The notes beneath the pieces were generated by a model. The model saw only the letters and a list, made by a program, of their open reading frames with translations, was not told where the DNA came from and searched no databases. From Desulfobulbaceae bacterium (GTDB taxonomy: Bacteria; Desulfobacterota; Desulfobulbia; Desulfobulbales; Desulfobulbaceae), in NCBI GenBank assembly GCA_003508005.1, contig DNUE01000033.1, positions 23,560 through 87,559 of the forward strand: DNA of 64,000 bases, read 5' to 3'. The position numbers and the translations under genes were made by a program. Of this stretch, positions 26,407 through 34,011 are shown piece by piece (position 1 is the first letter of the stretch; the number at the start of each line of letters is the position of its first letter).

Positions 26407-27168
26407 GTGCAGCCTGACAAACGGAAAATCCGGCAGCGTTTTGCCCGGGCCATTGCCACCTATGACCGGCAAGCCGTAGTCCAGCGGGAGGTTGGGGAAC
26501 GCCTGCTGCGGCTGCTGGCCGAACACATGGGAGAGCCGTCGCGGCGGGTGCTGGAAATCGGATGCTGCACGGGCATTCTGACCGCCGGCCTGGTGCTGCA
26601 ATATCCCGGGATTACCGATCTCTTTGTCAATGACCTGGTACCCCAGTTCGAACCCATGGTCGCTGCCCGGATTCCTGCCGGAGTACGCCTTGAGTTTCTT
26701 GCAGGGGATATCGAGACCATGGCTCTGCCGGACTCGCTGGATCTGGTCATTTCCTCCTCCACCCTGCACTGGCTGGAAAACCTGCCTGAACTGCTGGACC
26801 GGCTGCATGCCCGGATGGCCCGAAACGCAACCCTGTGCTTTTCCGTCTACGGCCCGGGCAACCTGAGGGAACTGCGGGAAATCACCGGCATTGGTCTTGA
26901 CTATCACTCCCTGGCTCAGCTGCGGCAAATGGTAGGACAACGCTTCGCCGTGGTGTCCTGCGAGGAGGAGCTGATCACCCACCACTGCCCGGACCCTCTG
27001 GCCGTGCTGCTCCACCTGCGGCAGACCGGAGTCAATGCCCTAACGGCAGAGCCCTGGAGCCGCCCCCGCCTGAGCGACTTCATCCGGAAATACGAGCGCC
27101 GCTTCGGTTGCCGGGGGGGGGTGGGGCTGACCTATCATCCAGTCTACTGCCTCGCCCGCAAGGGATAG
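26407..27168 (+). CDS. bioC: Malonyl-ACP O-methyltransferase BioC
   Basis: The 253-residue SAM-dependent methyltransferase starts at GTG 26407 after AAGGAG. It shows KIRQRFARAIATYDRQAVVQREV, typical of BioC, then the SAM motif VLEIGCCTGILTAGL, and a motif-IV-like LDLVISSSTLHWLENLP. It methylates malonyl-ACP so that fatty-acid enzymes can build pimeloyl-ACP methyl ester, which BioG then cleaves. It sits 3 bp after bioG. Confidence 0.93.
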   Translation: MQPDKRKIRQRFARAIATYDRQAVVQREVGERLLRLLAEHMGEPSRRVLEIGCCTGILTAGLVLQYPGITDLFVNDLVPQFEPMVAARIPAGVRLEFLAGDIETMALPDSLDLVISSSTLHWLENLPELLDRLHARMARNATLCFSVYGPGNLRELREITGIGLDYHSLAQLRQMVGQRFAVVSCEEELITHHCPDPLAVLLHLRQTGVNALTAEPWSRPRLSDFIRKYERRFGCRGGVGLTYHPVYCLARKG

Positions 27169-27198
27169 GAACTCTTTCACTAGGCTGAAGGGCTCGCC

Positions 27199-27226
27199 GG
27201 CGTCGCAATCGAGTTTTGGCGACGCC
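27199..27226 (+). repeat. Hairpin upstream of bioD, related to the repeat before bioF
   Basis: GGCGTCGC (27199-27206) and GCGACGCC (27219-27226) form a perfect 8-bp stem with loop AATCGAGTTTTG. The first arm plus loop start, GCGTCGCAATCG, is identical to 24493-24504 upstream of bioF. It lies between bioC and bioD and has no U-tract. Confidence 0.5.
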
Positions 27227-27252
27227 GCCAAACCTGAACCAGAGAACTCGTT

Positions 27253-27933
27253 ATGCCAACACTCTGTCTGTGCGGTATCGATACCGGTATCGGAAAATCC
27301 ATGGTCACCGGGCTGCTGGCCCGCCACCTCATTGAACAGGGCCAACAGGTCATTACCCAGAAGCTTGTGCAGACCGGCTGCCCAGAGCGCCCGGAAGACA
27401 TTCTTCTGCACCGGCGGCTGATGGAGTGCGGCTGGCTGGAGGAGGACGAAGAGGAACTGACCTGTCCTTACTGTTTTTCCTTTGCCGGCTCGCCGCACCT
27501 GGCCGCCCGCCTTGCGGACAGCAAGATTGACCCGGCTCGGATCAGCCGGGCGACCAGGACCCTGGAACAGCGCTTTGAGTGGGTGCTGCTTGAGGGCGCG
27601 GGCGGCCTCCTTGTTCCGCTCCAGGAGGAATTGACCCTGCTTGACTATCTAGCCGCCGAGGGGTATCCTCTGGTGCTTGTCACCTCTCCGCGCCTCGGCT
27701 CCATCAACCATACCCTGCTGAGCCTGGAAATCCTGCGCGCAAGACAGCTCAGATTGGCCGGCCTGGTATATAACCTGTTCCACGAGGCGCCAAACGAAAT
27801 CATCCAGGACACCCTGCGCCTTTTTTCCAGGGCACTGCAGCAGTATGGCTTCCCAGACACCATTGTGGTTCTGCCTGCCTGGCCGCATCACCACCGCGTC
27901 GACTGGCAGCGGCTCATCGCCGCCTGCGCCTGA
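27253..27933 (+). CDS. bioD: Dethiobiotin synthetase
   Basis: The 226-residue ATPase closes the ureido ring of dethiobiotin from 7,8-diaminopelargonate, CO2 and ATP. The P-loop is GIDTGIGKSMVTGLL, and the QKLVQTGCP segment, LLEGAGGLLVPL and GLVYNLF follow in the expected order. It follows bioC after 84 bp containing a hairpin, so it may have partly separate control. bioA and bioB are not in this window. Confidence 0.93.
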   Translation: MPTLCLCGIDTGIGKSMVTGLLARHLIEQGQQVITQKLVQTGCPERPEDILLHRRLMECGWLEEDEEELTCPYCFSFAGSPHLAARLADSKIDPARISRATRTLEQRFEWVLLEGAGGLLVPLQEELTLLDYLAAEGYPLVLVTSPRLGSINHTLLSLEILRARQLRLAGLVYNLFHEAPNEIIQDTLRLFSRALQQYGFPDTIVVLPAWPHHHRVDWQRLIAACA

Positions 27934-27953
27934 GGCAGAACAGGTGGGCAGTC

Positions 27954-28565
27954 TCAAAAGGCCGTGCCAAGAGCCCCGAGCTGCCGGTCATGCATCCTGC
28001 CGAGCAGGGTCAGGGCGATAACAGCCCCGGCAAGCGCCCAGGCCATGTCTGACTGGGTGTCCCAGACGTAGCCCTGGGTGCCCAGGAAGGAATCAGCGGC
28101 CTCCTGGCTGAGAAGCGCCACCCACCATTCGATCAGCTCGTAGAAGGCGCTGAAGCCAAGACAAAAGCAGACAATGAGAAAATTCCGCCACGGCGGGGTG
28201 CTGACCACCATCTTGCGGATGAGTATCTCGCGGGCGACCATGGCCGGGACAAAGCCCTGCGCAAAATGGCCGAGCTTGTCGTAGTTGTTGCGCTGCCAGC
28301 CGAGCACCTCTCCCAGCCAGTCGAAGAACGGGACCTCAGCATAGGTATAGTGGCCGCCGACCATAAGAATGATGCAGTGCAGGAGGATCAGCACCGCGAT
28401 CAGCCTGGTCAGGGGAAAGCTCCTTCTGGTGGCGAGCATCACTGATGCCCCGATCAGCGCGGGAAATACCTCCAGCAACCAGATCAGGTAGTCCTTGGGA
28501 TTGATCGCCGACCAGAGAAGAACGACAGAAAAAATAACGGCCCATAACCTGCTTTTATTATTCAT
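27954..28565 (-). CDS. DUF2238 (YjdF-like) inner membrane protein
   Basis: The 203-residue protein has about six membrane helices and conserved DUF2238 segments: HYTYAEVPFFDW, RNNYDKLGHFAQGF and FYELIEWWVALL, ending with a GYVWDTQSDMAWALAGA stretch. Members are conserved membrane proteins of unknown function. It is convergent with bioD and divergent from pal. Confidence 0.85.
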   Translation of the reverse strand: MNNKSRLWAVIFSVVLLWSAINPKDYLIWLLEVFPALIGASVMLATRRSFPLTRLIAVLILLHCIILMVGGHYTYAEVPFFDWLGEVLGWQRNNYDKLGHFAQGFVPAMVAREILIRKMVVSTPPWRNFLIVCFCLGFSAFYELIEWWVALLSQEAADSFLGTQGYVWDTQSDMAWALAGAVIALTLLGRMHDRQLGALGTAF

Positions 28566-28706
28566 TATCTCACCATGAACACAGAGTTTGCCCGAGGGGA
28601 TAGGCGCAAAACAGTCAATGCGGCTCTACGCTTTTATAAAATCCTTACCACATGACGGGGAAAAAATCGAACTTGCCCCTGAACCGCCGGTAACACCAAG
28701 TTTTTC

Positions 28707-28734
28707 TTGACGCTGCAGGGCAAACAGGTAGAAT
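28707..28734 (+). promoter_or_regulatory. Sigma70 promoter for pal
   Basis: TTGACG at 28707-28712 and TAGAAT at 28729-28734 with a 16-bp spacer, about 55 bp before the pal start codon. Confidence 0.65.
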
Positions 28735-28790
28735 GATGACTTCACAAGTTACCATAATCCGCATCCACCCATCATAGTCAAGGAGACGCC

Positions 28791-29375
28791 ATGAAGACAC
28801 TGTCCCGCTTGGTCGTTGCTTCCATGTTTGCTCTATCCCTTCCCCTGCTGGCCGGTTGCGCCAAGGATCCGGTCGCCCCCTATCCCGGAGGGCCGGGCAA
28901 GGACATTGAATATGCGCCCCCCCAATACTCCGAGGAAGGTCCCAGAGAAGAGACCCTGGACGCCAGCGGTCGCGCCGGTGGCGGACGCGGTTTGCCGGGC
29001 GACCAGAACAGCGACGAATACAAACGTCTCCATGGCCGCTCTTCGGAACAGTTCCTGCCCATTTATTTCGATTTTGACCAGGCCACCATTCGGGCTGACC
29101 AATTTGCAACCCTGGACAAAAACGCTGATTATCTGAAGGACAACCCTTCGATCCGGATTGTCATCGAGGGCAACTGCGATGAGCGCGGAACCAACGAGTA
29201 CAACCTGGCCTTGGGCGAACGGCGCGCTCTGAGCGCCAAGACCTATCTGATCGAAACAGGAGTGCAGGAGTCCCAGATGCGCACCATGAGCTATGGTGAG
29301 GAGCGCCCCCTGTTTGCCGGGCAGGATGAATCCTCCTGGGCCCAGAACCGCCGCGACGACTTTGTCCTCGAATAA
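28791..29375 (+). CDS. pal: Peptidoglycan-associated lipoprotein Pal
   Basis: The 194-residue lipoprotein has a lipobox LLAGC at about residue 23 and an OmpA-like C-terminal domain. The domain has FDFDQATIRADQ and the peptidoglycan (DAP)-binding segment RIVIEGNCDERGTNEYNLALGERRA, with the last strand ending in DFVLE. Pal links the outer membrane to peptidoglycan and to the Tol system. Tol genes are not adjacent here. The gene has its own promoter and a following hairpin. Confidence 0.95.
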   Translation: MKTLSRLVVASMFALSLPLLAGCAKDPVAPYPGGPGKDIEYAPPQYSEEGPREETLDASGRAGGGRGLPGDQNSDEYKRLHGRSSEQFLPIYFDFDQATIRADQFATLDKNADYLKDNPSIRIVIEGNCDERGTNEYNLALGERRALSAKTYLIETGVQESQMRTMSYGEERPLFAGQDESSWAQNRRDDFVLE

Positions 29376-29392
29376 CCACTAAACGCAGATTT

Positions 29393-29424
29393 ACCGGGGG
29401 ACGGAGCCGCCGCCCCCGGTTTCC
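29393..29424 (+). terminator. Terminator-like hairpin after pal
   Basis: ACCGGGGG and CCCCCGGT pair around a GC-rich loop that can extend the stem, followed by TTTCC, 17 bp after the pal stop. Confidence 0.65.
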
Positions 29425-29480
29425 TCCTCCCCCAATTACGTAATGCCCGGAGTTTTCCTGTCCGCATCGTCCTTTTTCTG

Positions 29481-29537
29481 TTGACACGAGAATAGTTATC
29501 AATTACAAGTTAGTTTTCTAACTAATGATAACTATTC
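29481..29537 (+). promoter_or_regulatory. Promoter and large palindromic operator of the Fur-family gene
   Basis: TTGACA (29481-29486) is followed by a perfect 12-bp inverted repeat, GAATAGTTATCA at 29490-29501 and TGATAACTATTC at 29526-29537. Within it lies a second perfect palindrome, AGTTAG-TTTT-CTAACT, at 29508-29523. The block covers the likely -10 region and ends 7 bp before the gene, so autorepression by the Fur-type product is likely. Confidence 0.7.
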
Positions 29538-29544
29538 CACAGAC

Positions 29545-30189
29545 ATGAAGAAAAAAATCCGGATGACCCATCAGCGTGAACTCATTCTGCAGGAACTGTG
29601 CAAATGCACAAGTCACCCTTCAGCGGACGAACTCCACCTGCGGGTGAAAAAAAAGCTGCCCCGTATCAGCCTGGCCACTGTGTATCGGAATCTGGAAATG
29701 CTTGCCGAGGCAGGAGCCATAACAAAAATCGAAATTACCGGTCGCCAGAAACGTTTTGACTGGGAGCTGCAGCAGCACAACCATATTTACTGCGTCCAAT
29801 GCCATCGTGTTGACAACATCCTGCTTAAGCCCGGCATCGAGATTCTTCGGCCCGAGGACGATCAGGGCTATGCGATAACCGGCTGCAGAATTGAATTCAC
29901 CGGGCTCTGCCCGGCATGTCAGAAAAAAATTCAACATGAACTGGGAGGGACCGGCATGGGGGATAAGAAATGCGTACCCGGATCGCTCAATGACCTGCAG
30001 CGCAAGGTGCTCAAGGTCCTTGCCGGGATAAAAGGAGCCTGCGGCAGCAAGGAAGTTGCCGCTTCCTCCGGAATGGACGCCAAGGCGGTGAGCACGCAGC
30101 TCACCGCCCTGAAAAAGAAAGGATATGTTGACAGTCCTGCCCGCTGTAAATATGAAATCACTCGGGAAGGGAAAAAAGCCATCGCCTAA
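29545..30189 (+). CDS. Fur/PerR-family regulator with an extra C-terminal winged-helix-like domain
   Basis: The first 145 or so residues are a complete Fur-family protein: winged helix (PRISLATVYRNLEMLAEAG), the HNHIYCVQCHRV metal-site region and the second CPAC of the structural zinc site. Fur proteins normally end near here. This one continues with a linker and about 65 residues, SLNDLQRKVLKVLAGIKGACGSKEVAASSGMDAKAVSTQLTALKKKGYV, which reads as a second helix-turn-helix domain. It heads the rubrerythrin cluster and probably controls it, sensing peroxide or iron; PerR function is the better guess. Confidence 0.85.
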   Translation: MKKKIRMTHQRELILQELCKCTSHPSADELHLRVKKKLPRISLATVYRNLEMLAEAGAITKIEITGRQKRFDWELQQHNHIYCVQCHRVDNILLKPGIEILRPEDDQGYAITGCRIEFTGLCPACQKKIQHELGGTGMGDKKCVPGSLNDLQRKVLKVLAGIKGACGSKEVAASSGMDAKAVSTQLTALKKKGYVDSPARCKYEITREGKKAIA

Positions 30190-30201
30190 GGAGGAATGAC
30201 C

Positions 30202-30777
30202 ATGGTGCAACTGATTGGATCGCAAACTGAAAAAAACCTGCTAACCGCTTTCGCAGGTGAATCCCAGGCCAGAAACCGCTACAACTATTTCGCCAAGCAG
30301 GCTCGAAATGAAGGATACGTGCAGATCGCTCAGATATTCGACCGCACCGCTGACCAGGAAAAGGAGCATGCCAAGAGGCTGTTCAAGTATCTCGAGGGCG
30401 GCGAAGTACAGGTGGTCGCCAGCTTCCCGGCCGGCGTTATCGGCAATACCCTCCAGAACCTGGAAGCTGCTGCAGCAGGGGAAAATTACGAGTACTCGCA
30501 AATGTATCCTGAGTTCGCCAAAATTGCCACAGGCGAAGGCTTCGCTGAAATATCCTCGGTGTTTGCCGCCATCGCCGTGGCGGAAAAACAGCACGAAAAA
30601 CAATACCTGGATTTTGTTGACAACATCACCGGCGGCCGTGTTTTCAGAAGGGACAACTCGGTCATCTGGTATTGCGCCAACTGCGGTTATCTCCATGAGG
30701 GAACCGAGCCGCCCGTCAAATGTCCGGCCTGCACCCATCCCCAGGCCTACTTCCAGCTGCTTGGCGAAAACTGGTAG
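30202..30777 (+). CDS. rbr: Rubrerythrin
   Basis: The 191-residue protein reduces hydrogen peroxide in anaerobes. The ferritin-like di-iron domain shows FAGESQARNRY, DQEKEHAKR, GENYEYSQMYPEF and EKQHEKQYLDF ligand helices. The C-terminal rubredoxin domain shows CANCGYLHEG and CPACTHPQAYF. I chose the ATG at 30202 rather than 30196 because AAGGAGG lies 7 bases ahead of it and only one base ahead of the other. It follows the Fur-family gene by 12 bp, so the two are co-transcribed. Confidence 0.96.
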   Translation: MVQLIGSQTEKNLLTAFAGESQARNRYNYFAKQARNEGYVQIAQIFDRTADQEKEHAKRLFKYLEGGEVQVVASFPAGVIGNTLQNLEAAAAGENYEYSQMYPEFAKIATGEGFAEISSVFAAIAVAEKQHEKQYLDFVDNITGGRVFRRDNSVIWYCANCGYLHEGTEPPVKCPACTHPQAYFQLLGENW

Positions 30778-30812
30778 TTCCGGACGACAATGACGGATTG
30801 CCCTGTTAGGCT

Positions 30813-30852
30813 TTGATAACAAAATGTAAGCGTGATAGAATAATTGATAACA
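30813..30852 (+). promoter_or_regulatory. Direct TTGATAACA repeats, candidate regulator sites
   Basis: TTGATAACA occurs at 30813-30821 and 30844-30852, 31 bp apart or about three helical turns, upstream of the desulfoferrodoxin gene. The core TGATAAC is the same as in the right arm of the operator before the Fur-family gene (29526-29532), so both may bind the same regulator. Confidence 0.45.
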
Positions 30853-30879
30853 CCTCAATCCATTGCCAAGGAGAATACC

Positions 30880-31254
30880 ATGACCAAGAAAAATGAAGTC
30901 TACAAGTGCCCCCTCTGCGGTAACATTGTCGAGGTCCTCCACACCGGTGCCGGAGAACTCGTCTGCTGCGGCCAACCCATGGAGCTGATGACCGAAAATA
31001 CCGTTGACGCCGCCAAAGAGAAACACGTCCCGGTCGTCTCCAAGGTGGCGAACGGCTACAAGGTCATGGTGGGCAGCGTTCCCCATCCCATGGAGGAGAA
31101 ACACTGGATTGAGTGGATCGAACTGATCGCCGATGGCAAGGTCTACCGCCAGAACCTTGCCCCGGGCATGGCCCCAGAGGCCGTTTTCTGTGTCGATGCC
31201 ACCTCGGTCACCGCCAGGGAGTACTGCAACCTGCATGGCCTCTGGAAAAGCTGA
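30880..31254 (+). CDS. dfx: Desulfoferrodoxin (superoxide reductase)
   Basis: The 124-residue protein reduces superoxide to peroxide without making oxygen. The N-terminal desulforedoxin domain has Fe(Cys)4 ligands CPLCG and CCGQPM. The catalytic domain has HVPVV, HPMEEKHWIEWIEL and the C-terminal CNLHGLW with the Cys and His ligands of the Fe(His)4Cys site. The start at 30880 is set by AAGGAG; an upstream in-frame start at 30844 lies in the promoter region. Confidence 0.96.
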   Translation: MTKKNEVYKCPLCGNIVEVLHTGAGELVCCGQPMELMTENTVDAAKEKHVPVVSKVANGYKVMVGSVPHPMEEKHWIEWIELIADGKVYRQNLAPGMAPEAVFCVDATSVTAREYCNLHGLWKS

Positions 31255-31300
31255 AACTGGGCAACAATTGCATACAAACTAGTCATCGTGAGGAGTTCGC

Positions 31301-31459
31301 ATGAACAAATACAGATGCCGCATATGCGGTTATGAATATGATCCGGACGTCGGTGACCCGGCCAACGGAGTTGAACCAGGAACCTCATTTGAGGATATCC
31401 CCGATGACTGGACCTGCCCGGTCTGCGGTGCGTCAAAGGACGAGTTCGACGCTCTCTAA
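31301..31459 (+). CDS. Rubredoxin
   Basis: A 52-residue rubredoxin: MNKYRCRICGYEYDPDVGD near the N-terminus and WTCPVCGASKDEF near the C-terminus give the Fe(Cys)4 site (C-x2-C-G and C-P-x-C-G). It has an AGGAG ribosome site. It is an electron carrier and should reduce the adjacent desulfoferrodoxin, rubrerythrin and FprA flavoprotein. Confidence 0.96.
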   Translation: MNKYRCRICGYEYDPDVGDPANGVEPGTSFEDIPDDWTCPVCGASKDEFDAL

Positions 31460-31648
31460 ACAGCCCCCTCCTGTCTCCGGTGCTTCCTGCATGGCGCACC
31501 GGGGACAGATTTTTCCGTGGCCGGCTGTTGCTCTGCAGCTGTCGAGGAACATGTTCCAGCGAGTTTCGCACCGGACGGCCCACGTCACTCTCCGCAATTT
31601 TCCATGCAGCGCGGTCACGAACCTATCAATCATATATTGGAACGAACC

Positions 31649-31996
31649 ATGACCAGAGTTGTTTTTTTCGCCTTCCGCTCCGATCCCCTGTGCTTCATGC
31701 ACGCCATCCTCAATGCCATTGACCTGGAGGAAAACGGGATGTGGGGTGAAATTGTCGTTGAAGGGGAGGCCACCAGGCTTATCCCTGAGATGGCCCGGCC
31801 GGATCATTTTCTGAACCGTCTCTATCTCCAGGCAAAACAACGGGGGATGATCTACGGCGCCTGTCTTGCCTGCGCGACCAAAATGGGGGTGGCCGAGGCC
31901 GTCGCGGCAGAGGACATCCTTCTCATCGGAGACATGTCCGGCCATCCGCCCATGGCCACCTTCATCAAGCAGGAGTACACGGTCATAACTATTTAA
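31649..31996 (+). CDS. DsrE-like family protein
   Basis: The 115-residue small alpha/beta protein begins MTRVVFFAFRSDPLCFMHAILNAIDL and contains YGACLACATKMGVAEAV and a glycine-rich GDMSGHPPM loop. This resembles the DsrE-like fold found in sulfur-transfer proteins, with a conserved Cys pair (C-L-A-C). The open frame extends 44 codons upstream into non-conserved sequence; the ATG at 31649 is where the similarity starts. Its place between rubredoxin and FprA suggests a role in the oxidative-stress response, but the activity is unknown. Confidence 0.7.
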   Translation: MTRVVFFAFRSDPLCFMHAILNAIDLEENGMWGEIVVEGEATRLIPEMARPDHFLNRLYLQAKQRGMIYGACLACATKMGVAEAVAAEDILLIGDMSGHPPMATFIKQEYTVITI

Positions 31997-32022
31997 TGCC
32001 TATCTTCAAGGAGGAACAGAGA

Positions 32023-33243
32023 GTGAAGCCCATCGAACTTGCCAAGGACATTTACTGGGTTGGCGCCGTGGACTGGCTGATCCGAGACTTTCACGGATAC
32101 TCCACCTACCGGGGCACCACCTACAATGCCTATCTGATCTTGGACGAGAAAATCACCCTGATCGATACCGTGAAACGGCCCTTTAAGAGTGACCTGCTGC
32201 ACCGGATCCGCAATATCGTGGATCCGGAAAAAATCGATTACCTCGTGGTCAACCACGTGGAAATGGATCACTCCGGCTGCCTGCCCGAGGTAATAGACCT
32301 GATCAAGCCGGAGAAGGTCATCTGCTCGAAAATGGGGCACAAGGCCCTGCTCAAGCACTTCCACCACGAGGAGTGGCCCTATCATATCGTCAATCCCGGC
32401 GAGGAATTGTCCTTGGGGACGCGGACCCTGTCGTTTCTCGAGACCCGGATGCTGCACTGGCCGGACTCCATGTTCACCTATGTCAAAGGCGACGAAATCC
32501 TGTTCTCCAGCGACGCCTTCGGCGAGCATCTGGCCACCAGCGAACGTTTTGACGACGAGGTCGACCAGGATGTGCTGATGTATGAGTGCACCAAATACTA
32601 TGCCAACATCCTGACCCTTTACTCCCCGGTGGTCAAAAAACTGATTGCCAAGCTCCAGGAAATGAACCTGCCCATCCGGATGATCGCCCCGGACCATGGG
32701 GTCATCTGGCGCGGCAACCCGGGAAAAATCATGGACGCCTACTCTCGCTGGTGCGTCCATGAGGGTCGCGGCAACGCCCTGATCATCTACGACACCATGT
32801 GGCATTCCACGGAAATGATGGCCAAGGCCGTGGCCGACGGTCTGCAGGAGGAGGGGATCAGCTACAAACTGCTTGACCTGCGGGTCAACCACCGCAGCGA
32901 GGTGATGACTGCTGTGCTGGAAGCCGGCGCCGTCATCCTCGGCTGCCCCACTCTGAATAACGGCTTGCTGCCACGGATGGCCGGCTTCCTCATGTACATG
33001 CGTGGCCTGCGGCCGAGCAACAAGATCGGCGCCGCCTTCGGCTCCTACGGCTGGTCAGGCGAGGCGGTCAAAATGATGAACGAGGTCATGAAGGAGTTGA
33101 AGTTCACCATCTGCCACGAGGGCCTGCGGATCCAGTACGTGCCCGAGCACCCGGAGCTTGCCCAGTGCGTGGAACTTGGACGGACCGTGGGCCTCGCCCT
33201 GCATGATGTCCAGGCCGGCAGGGAAATCCAATCCGTAGTCTAG
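32023..33243 (+). CDS. FprA-family A-type flavoprotein (rubredoxin:oxygen oxidoreductase)
   Basis: The protein has a metallo-beta-lactamase-like di-iron domain with NHVEMDHSG, a later EFFS-type segment and APDHGVIW, followed by a flavodoxin domain (IIYDTMWHSTEMMAKAVADGL). It reduces O2 or NO to water or N2O using rubredoxin. I chose GTG 32023, which has GGAGG 8 bases upstream, over the ATG at 31996 that overlaps the preceding stop but has no ribosome site; the family core begins right after (KPIELAKDIYWVGAVDW). Length from GTG is 406 residues. Confidence 0.93.
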   Translation: MKPIELAKDIYWVGAVDWLIRDFHGYSTYRGTTYNAYLILDEKITLIDTVKRPFKSDLLHRIRNIVDPEKIDYLVVNHVEMDHSGCLPEVIDLIKPEKVICSKMGHKALLKHFHHEEWPYHIVNPGEELSLGTRTLSFLETRMLHWPDSMFTYVKGDEILFSSDAFGEHLATSERFDDEVDQDVLMYECTKYYANILTLYSPVVKKLIAKLQEMNLPIRMIAPDHGVIWRGNPGKIMDAYSRWCVHEGRGNALIIYDTMWHSTEMMAKAVADGLQEEGISYKLLDLRVNHRSEVMTAVLEAGAVILGCPTLNNGLLPRMAGFLMYMRGLRPSNKIGAAFGSYGWSGEAVKMMNEVMKELKFTICHEGLRIQYVPEHPELAQCVELGRTVGLALHDVQAGREIQSVV

Positions 33244-33257
33244 GAGAAGGACAACAA

Positions 33258-33584
33258 ATGAGGATAACCATTGATCGCAATGTCGTGGAATTCTCCCCGG
33301 AAACACCTGGGGAGACCGCGGAGCTCGAAGTGCTGTGGCGGGTGGTGGTGGACTGCGTCAAGGATTCCAGGCGGCTGACCCCCATCGGCGAGTACATCCC
33401 AATGAAGGCCAATACCGCCCGCTTCGTCATCGAAGGGGTTCCCGGCGGCGTCACCGACGCCAGCTACCAGGCAGCAGTCACGGCCTGCACCGTCTACTGC
33501 CAGATCTGCAACAAGTACGCAAACCTCAAGGAGGGAGATTCCATCCCCAACTGCTGCGGCCGCCCCATGGAAAACCTGGAGTGA
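33258..33584 (+). CDS. Small protein with a C-terminal desulforedoxin/rubredoxin-like metal ribbon
   Basis: A 108-residue protein whose first 78 residues I do not recognise. The C-terminus, YCQICNKYANLKEGDSIPNCCGRPMENLE, has C-x2-C and CC spaced like desulforedoxin Fe(Cys)4 sites (compare CPLCG and CCGQPM of the desulfoferrodoxin in the same cluster). It starts 14 bp after the flavoprotein gene, so it is probably the last gene of the oxygen-defence operon and may be an electron carrier. Its last 30 codons are duplicated 358 bp downstream. Confidence 0.75.
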   Translation: MRITIDRNVVEFSPETPGETAELEVLWRVVVDCVKDSRRLTPIGEYIPMKANTARFVIEGVPGGVTDASYQAAVTACTVYCQICNKYANLKEGDSIPNCCGRPMENLE

Positions 33585-33585
33585 T
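33496..33585 (+). repeat. 90-bp direct repeat, copy 1
   Basis: This segment contains the 3' end of the ribbon-protein gene including its stop. It is identical over 90 bp to 33854-33943. Confidence 0.95.
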
Positions 33586-33853
33586 CTGCCAGTTCGTTTT
33601 CCCATTGGCACCTGCTGAGCACCGGAGAAGCTGCTGAAAAGGATTTTGCATGTCTGAGCGAAGCGAGTTTGCAAAATCCCGGCAGCTTCGAGGAGCGCAA
33701 GGCAGTCCGCAGGACCAGCAGTGTTATTCCACACGGCGGGTGGCACGGGGGCCCTTTCTTTTGGTTCGTTTTCTTTGGGCAAGCAAAGAAAAGGAAGGAG
33801 AGTGGAAGGATGATTGTTGGGTTACGGCCTGACGGCCTAACCCAACCTACAAA
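33586..33853. mobile_element. Composite palindromic repeat inserted between two 90-bp repeats
   Basis: These 268 bp hold three palindromes in a row. GGATTTTGCA (33641-33650) pairs with TGCAAAATCC (33670-33679). TTTTCTTTG (33769-33777) pairs with CAAAGAAAA (33784-33792). GGGTTA-c-GGCC (33819-33829) pairs with GGCC-TAACCC (33834-33843) in a longer TTGTTGGG...CTACAA context. The last two have the look of short repeats scattered in many proteobacterial genomes. No transposase is encoded, so it would be non-autonomous. Confidence 0.65.
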
Positions 33854-33943
33854 ACTGCCAGATCTGCAACAAGTACGCAAACCTCAAGGAGGGAGATTCC
33901 ATCCCCAACTGCTGCGGCCGCCCCATGGAAAACCTGGAGTGAT
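33854..33943 (+). repeat. 90-bp direct repeat, copy 2 (orphan 3' end of the ribbon-protein gene)
   Basis: An exact copy of 33496-33585. It has no start codon for the frame and is not expected to make protein. Confidence 0.95.
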
Positions 33944-34011
33944 AATTCTTTCGCGAAGAGGCCGAAAAATGGGAAAGGGGCTCCTCAGCCCCACCGAGAT
34001 CAATAGAACAC

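Noticed and set aside
31517..31648. N-terminal extension of the DsrE-like protein
   Set aside because: The 44 extra codons show no conservation-like pattern and the family start coincides with the ATG at 31649.
33586..33853. CRISPR array or phage remnant
   Set aside because: The palindromes differ from each other and are not regularly spaced; no cas or phage genes are nearby, and no CRISPR array was seen anywhere in the window.
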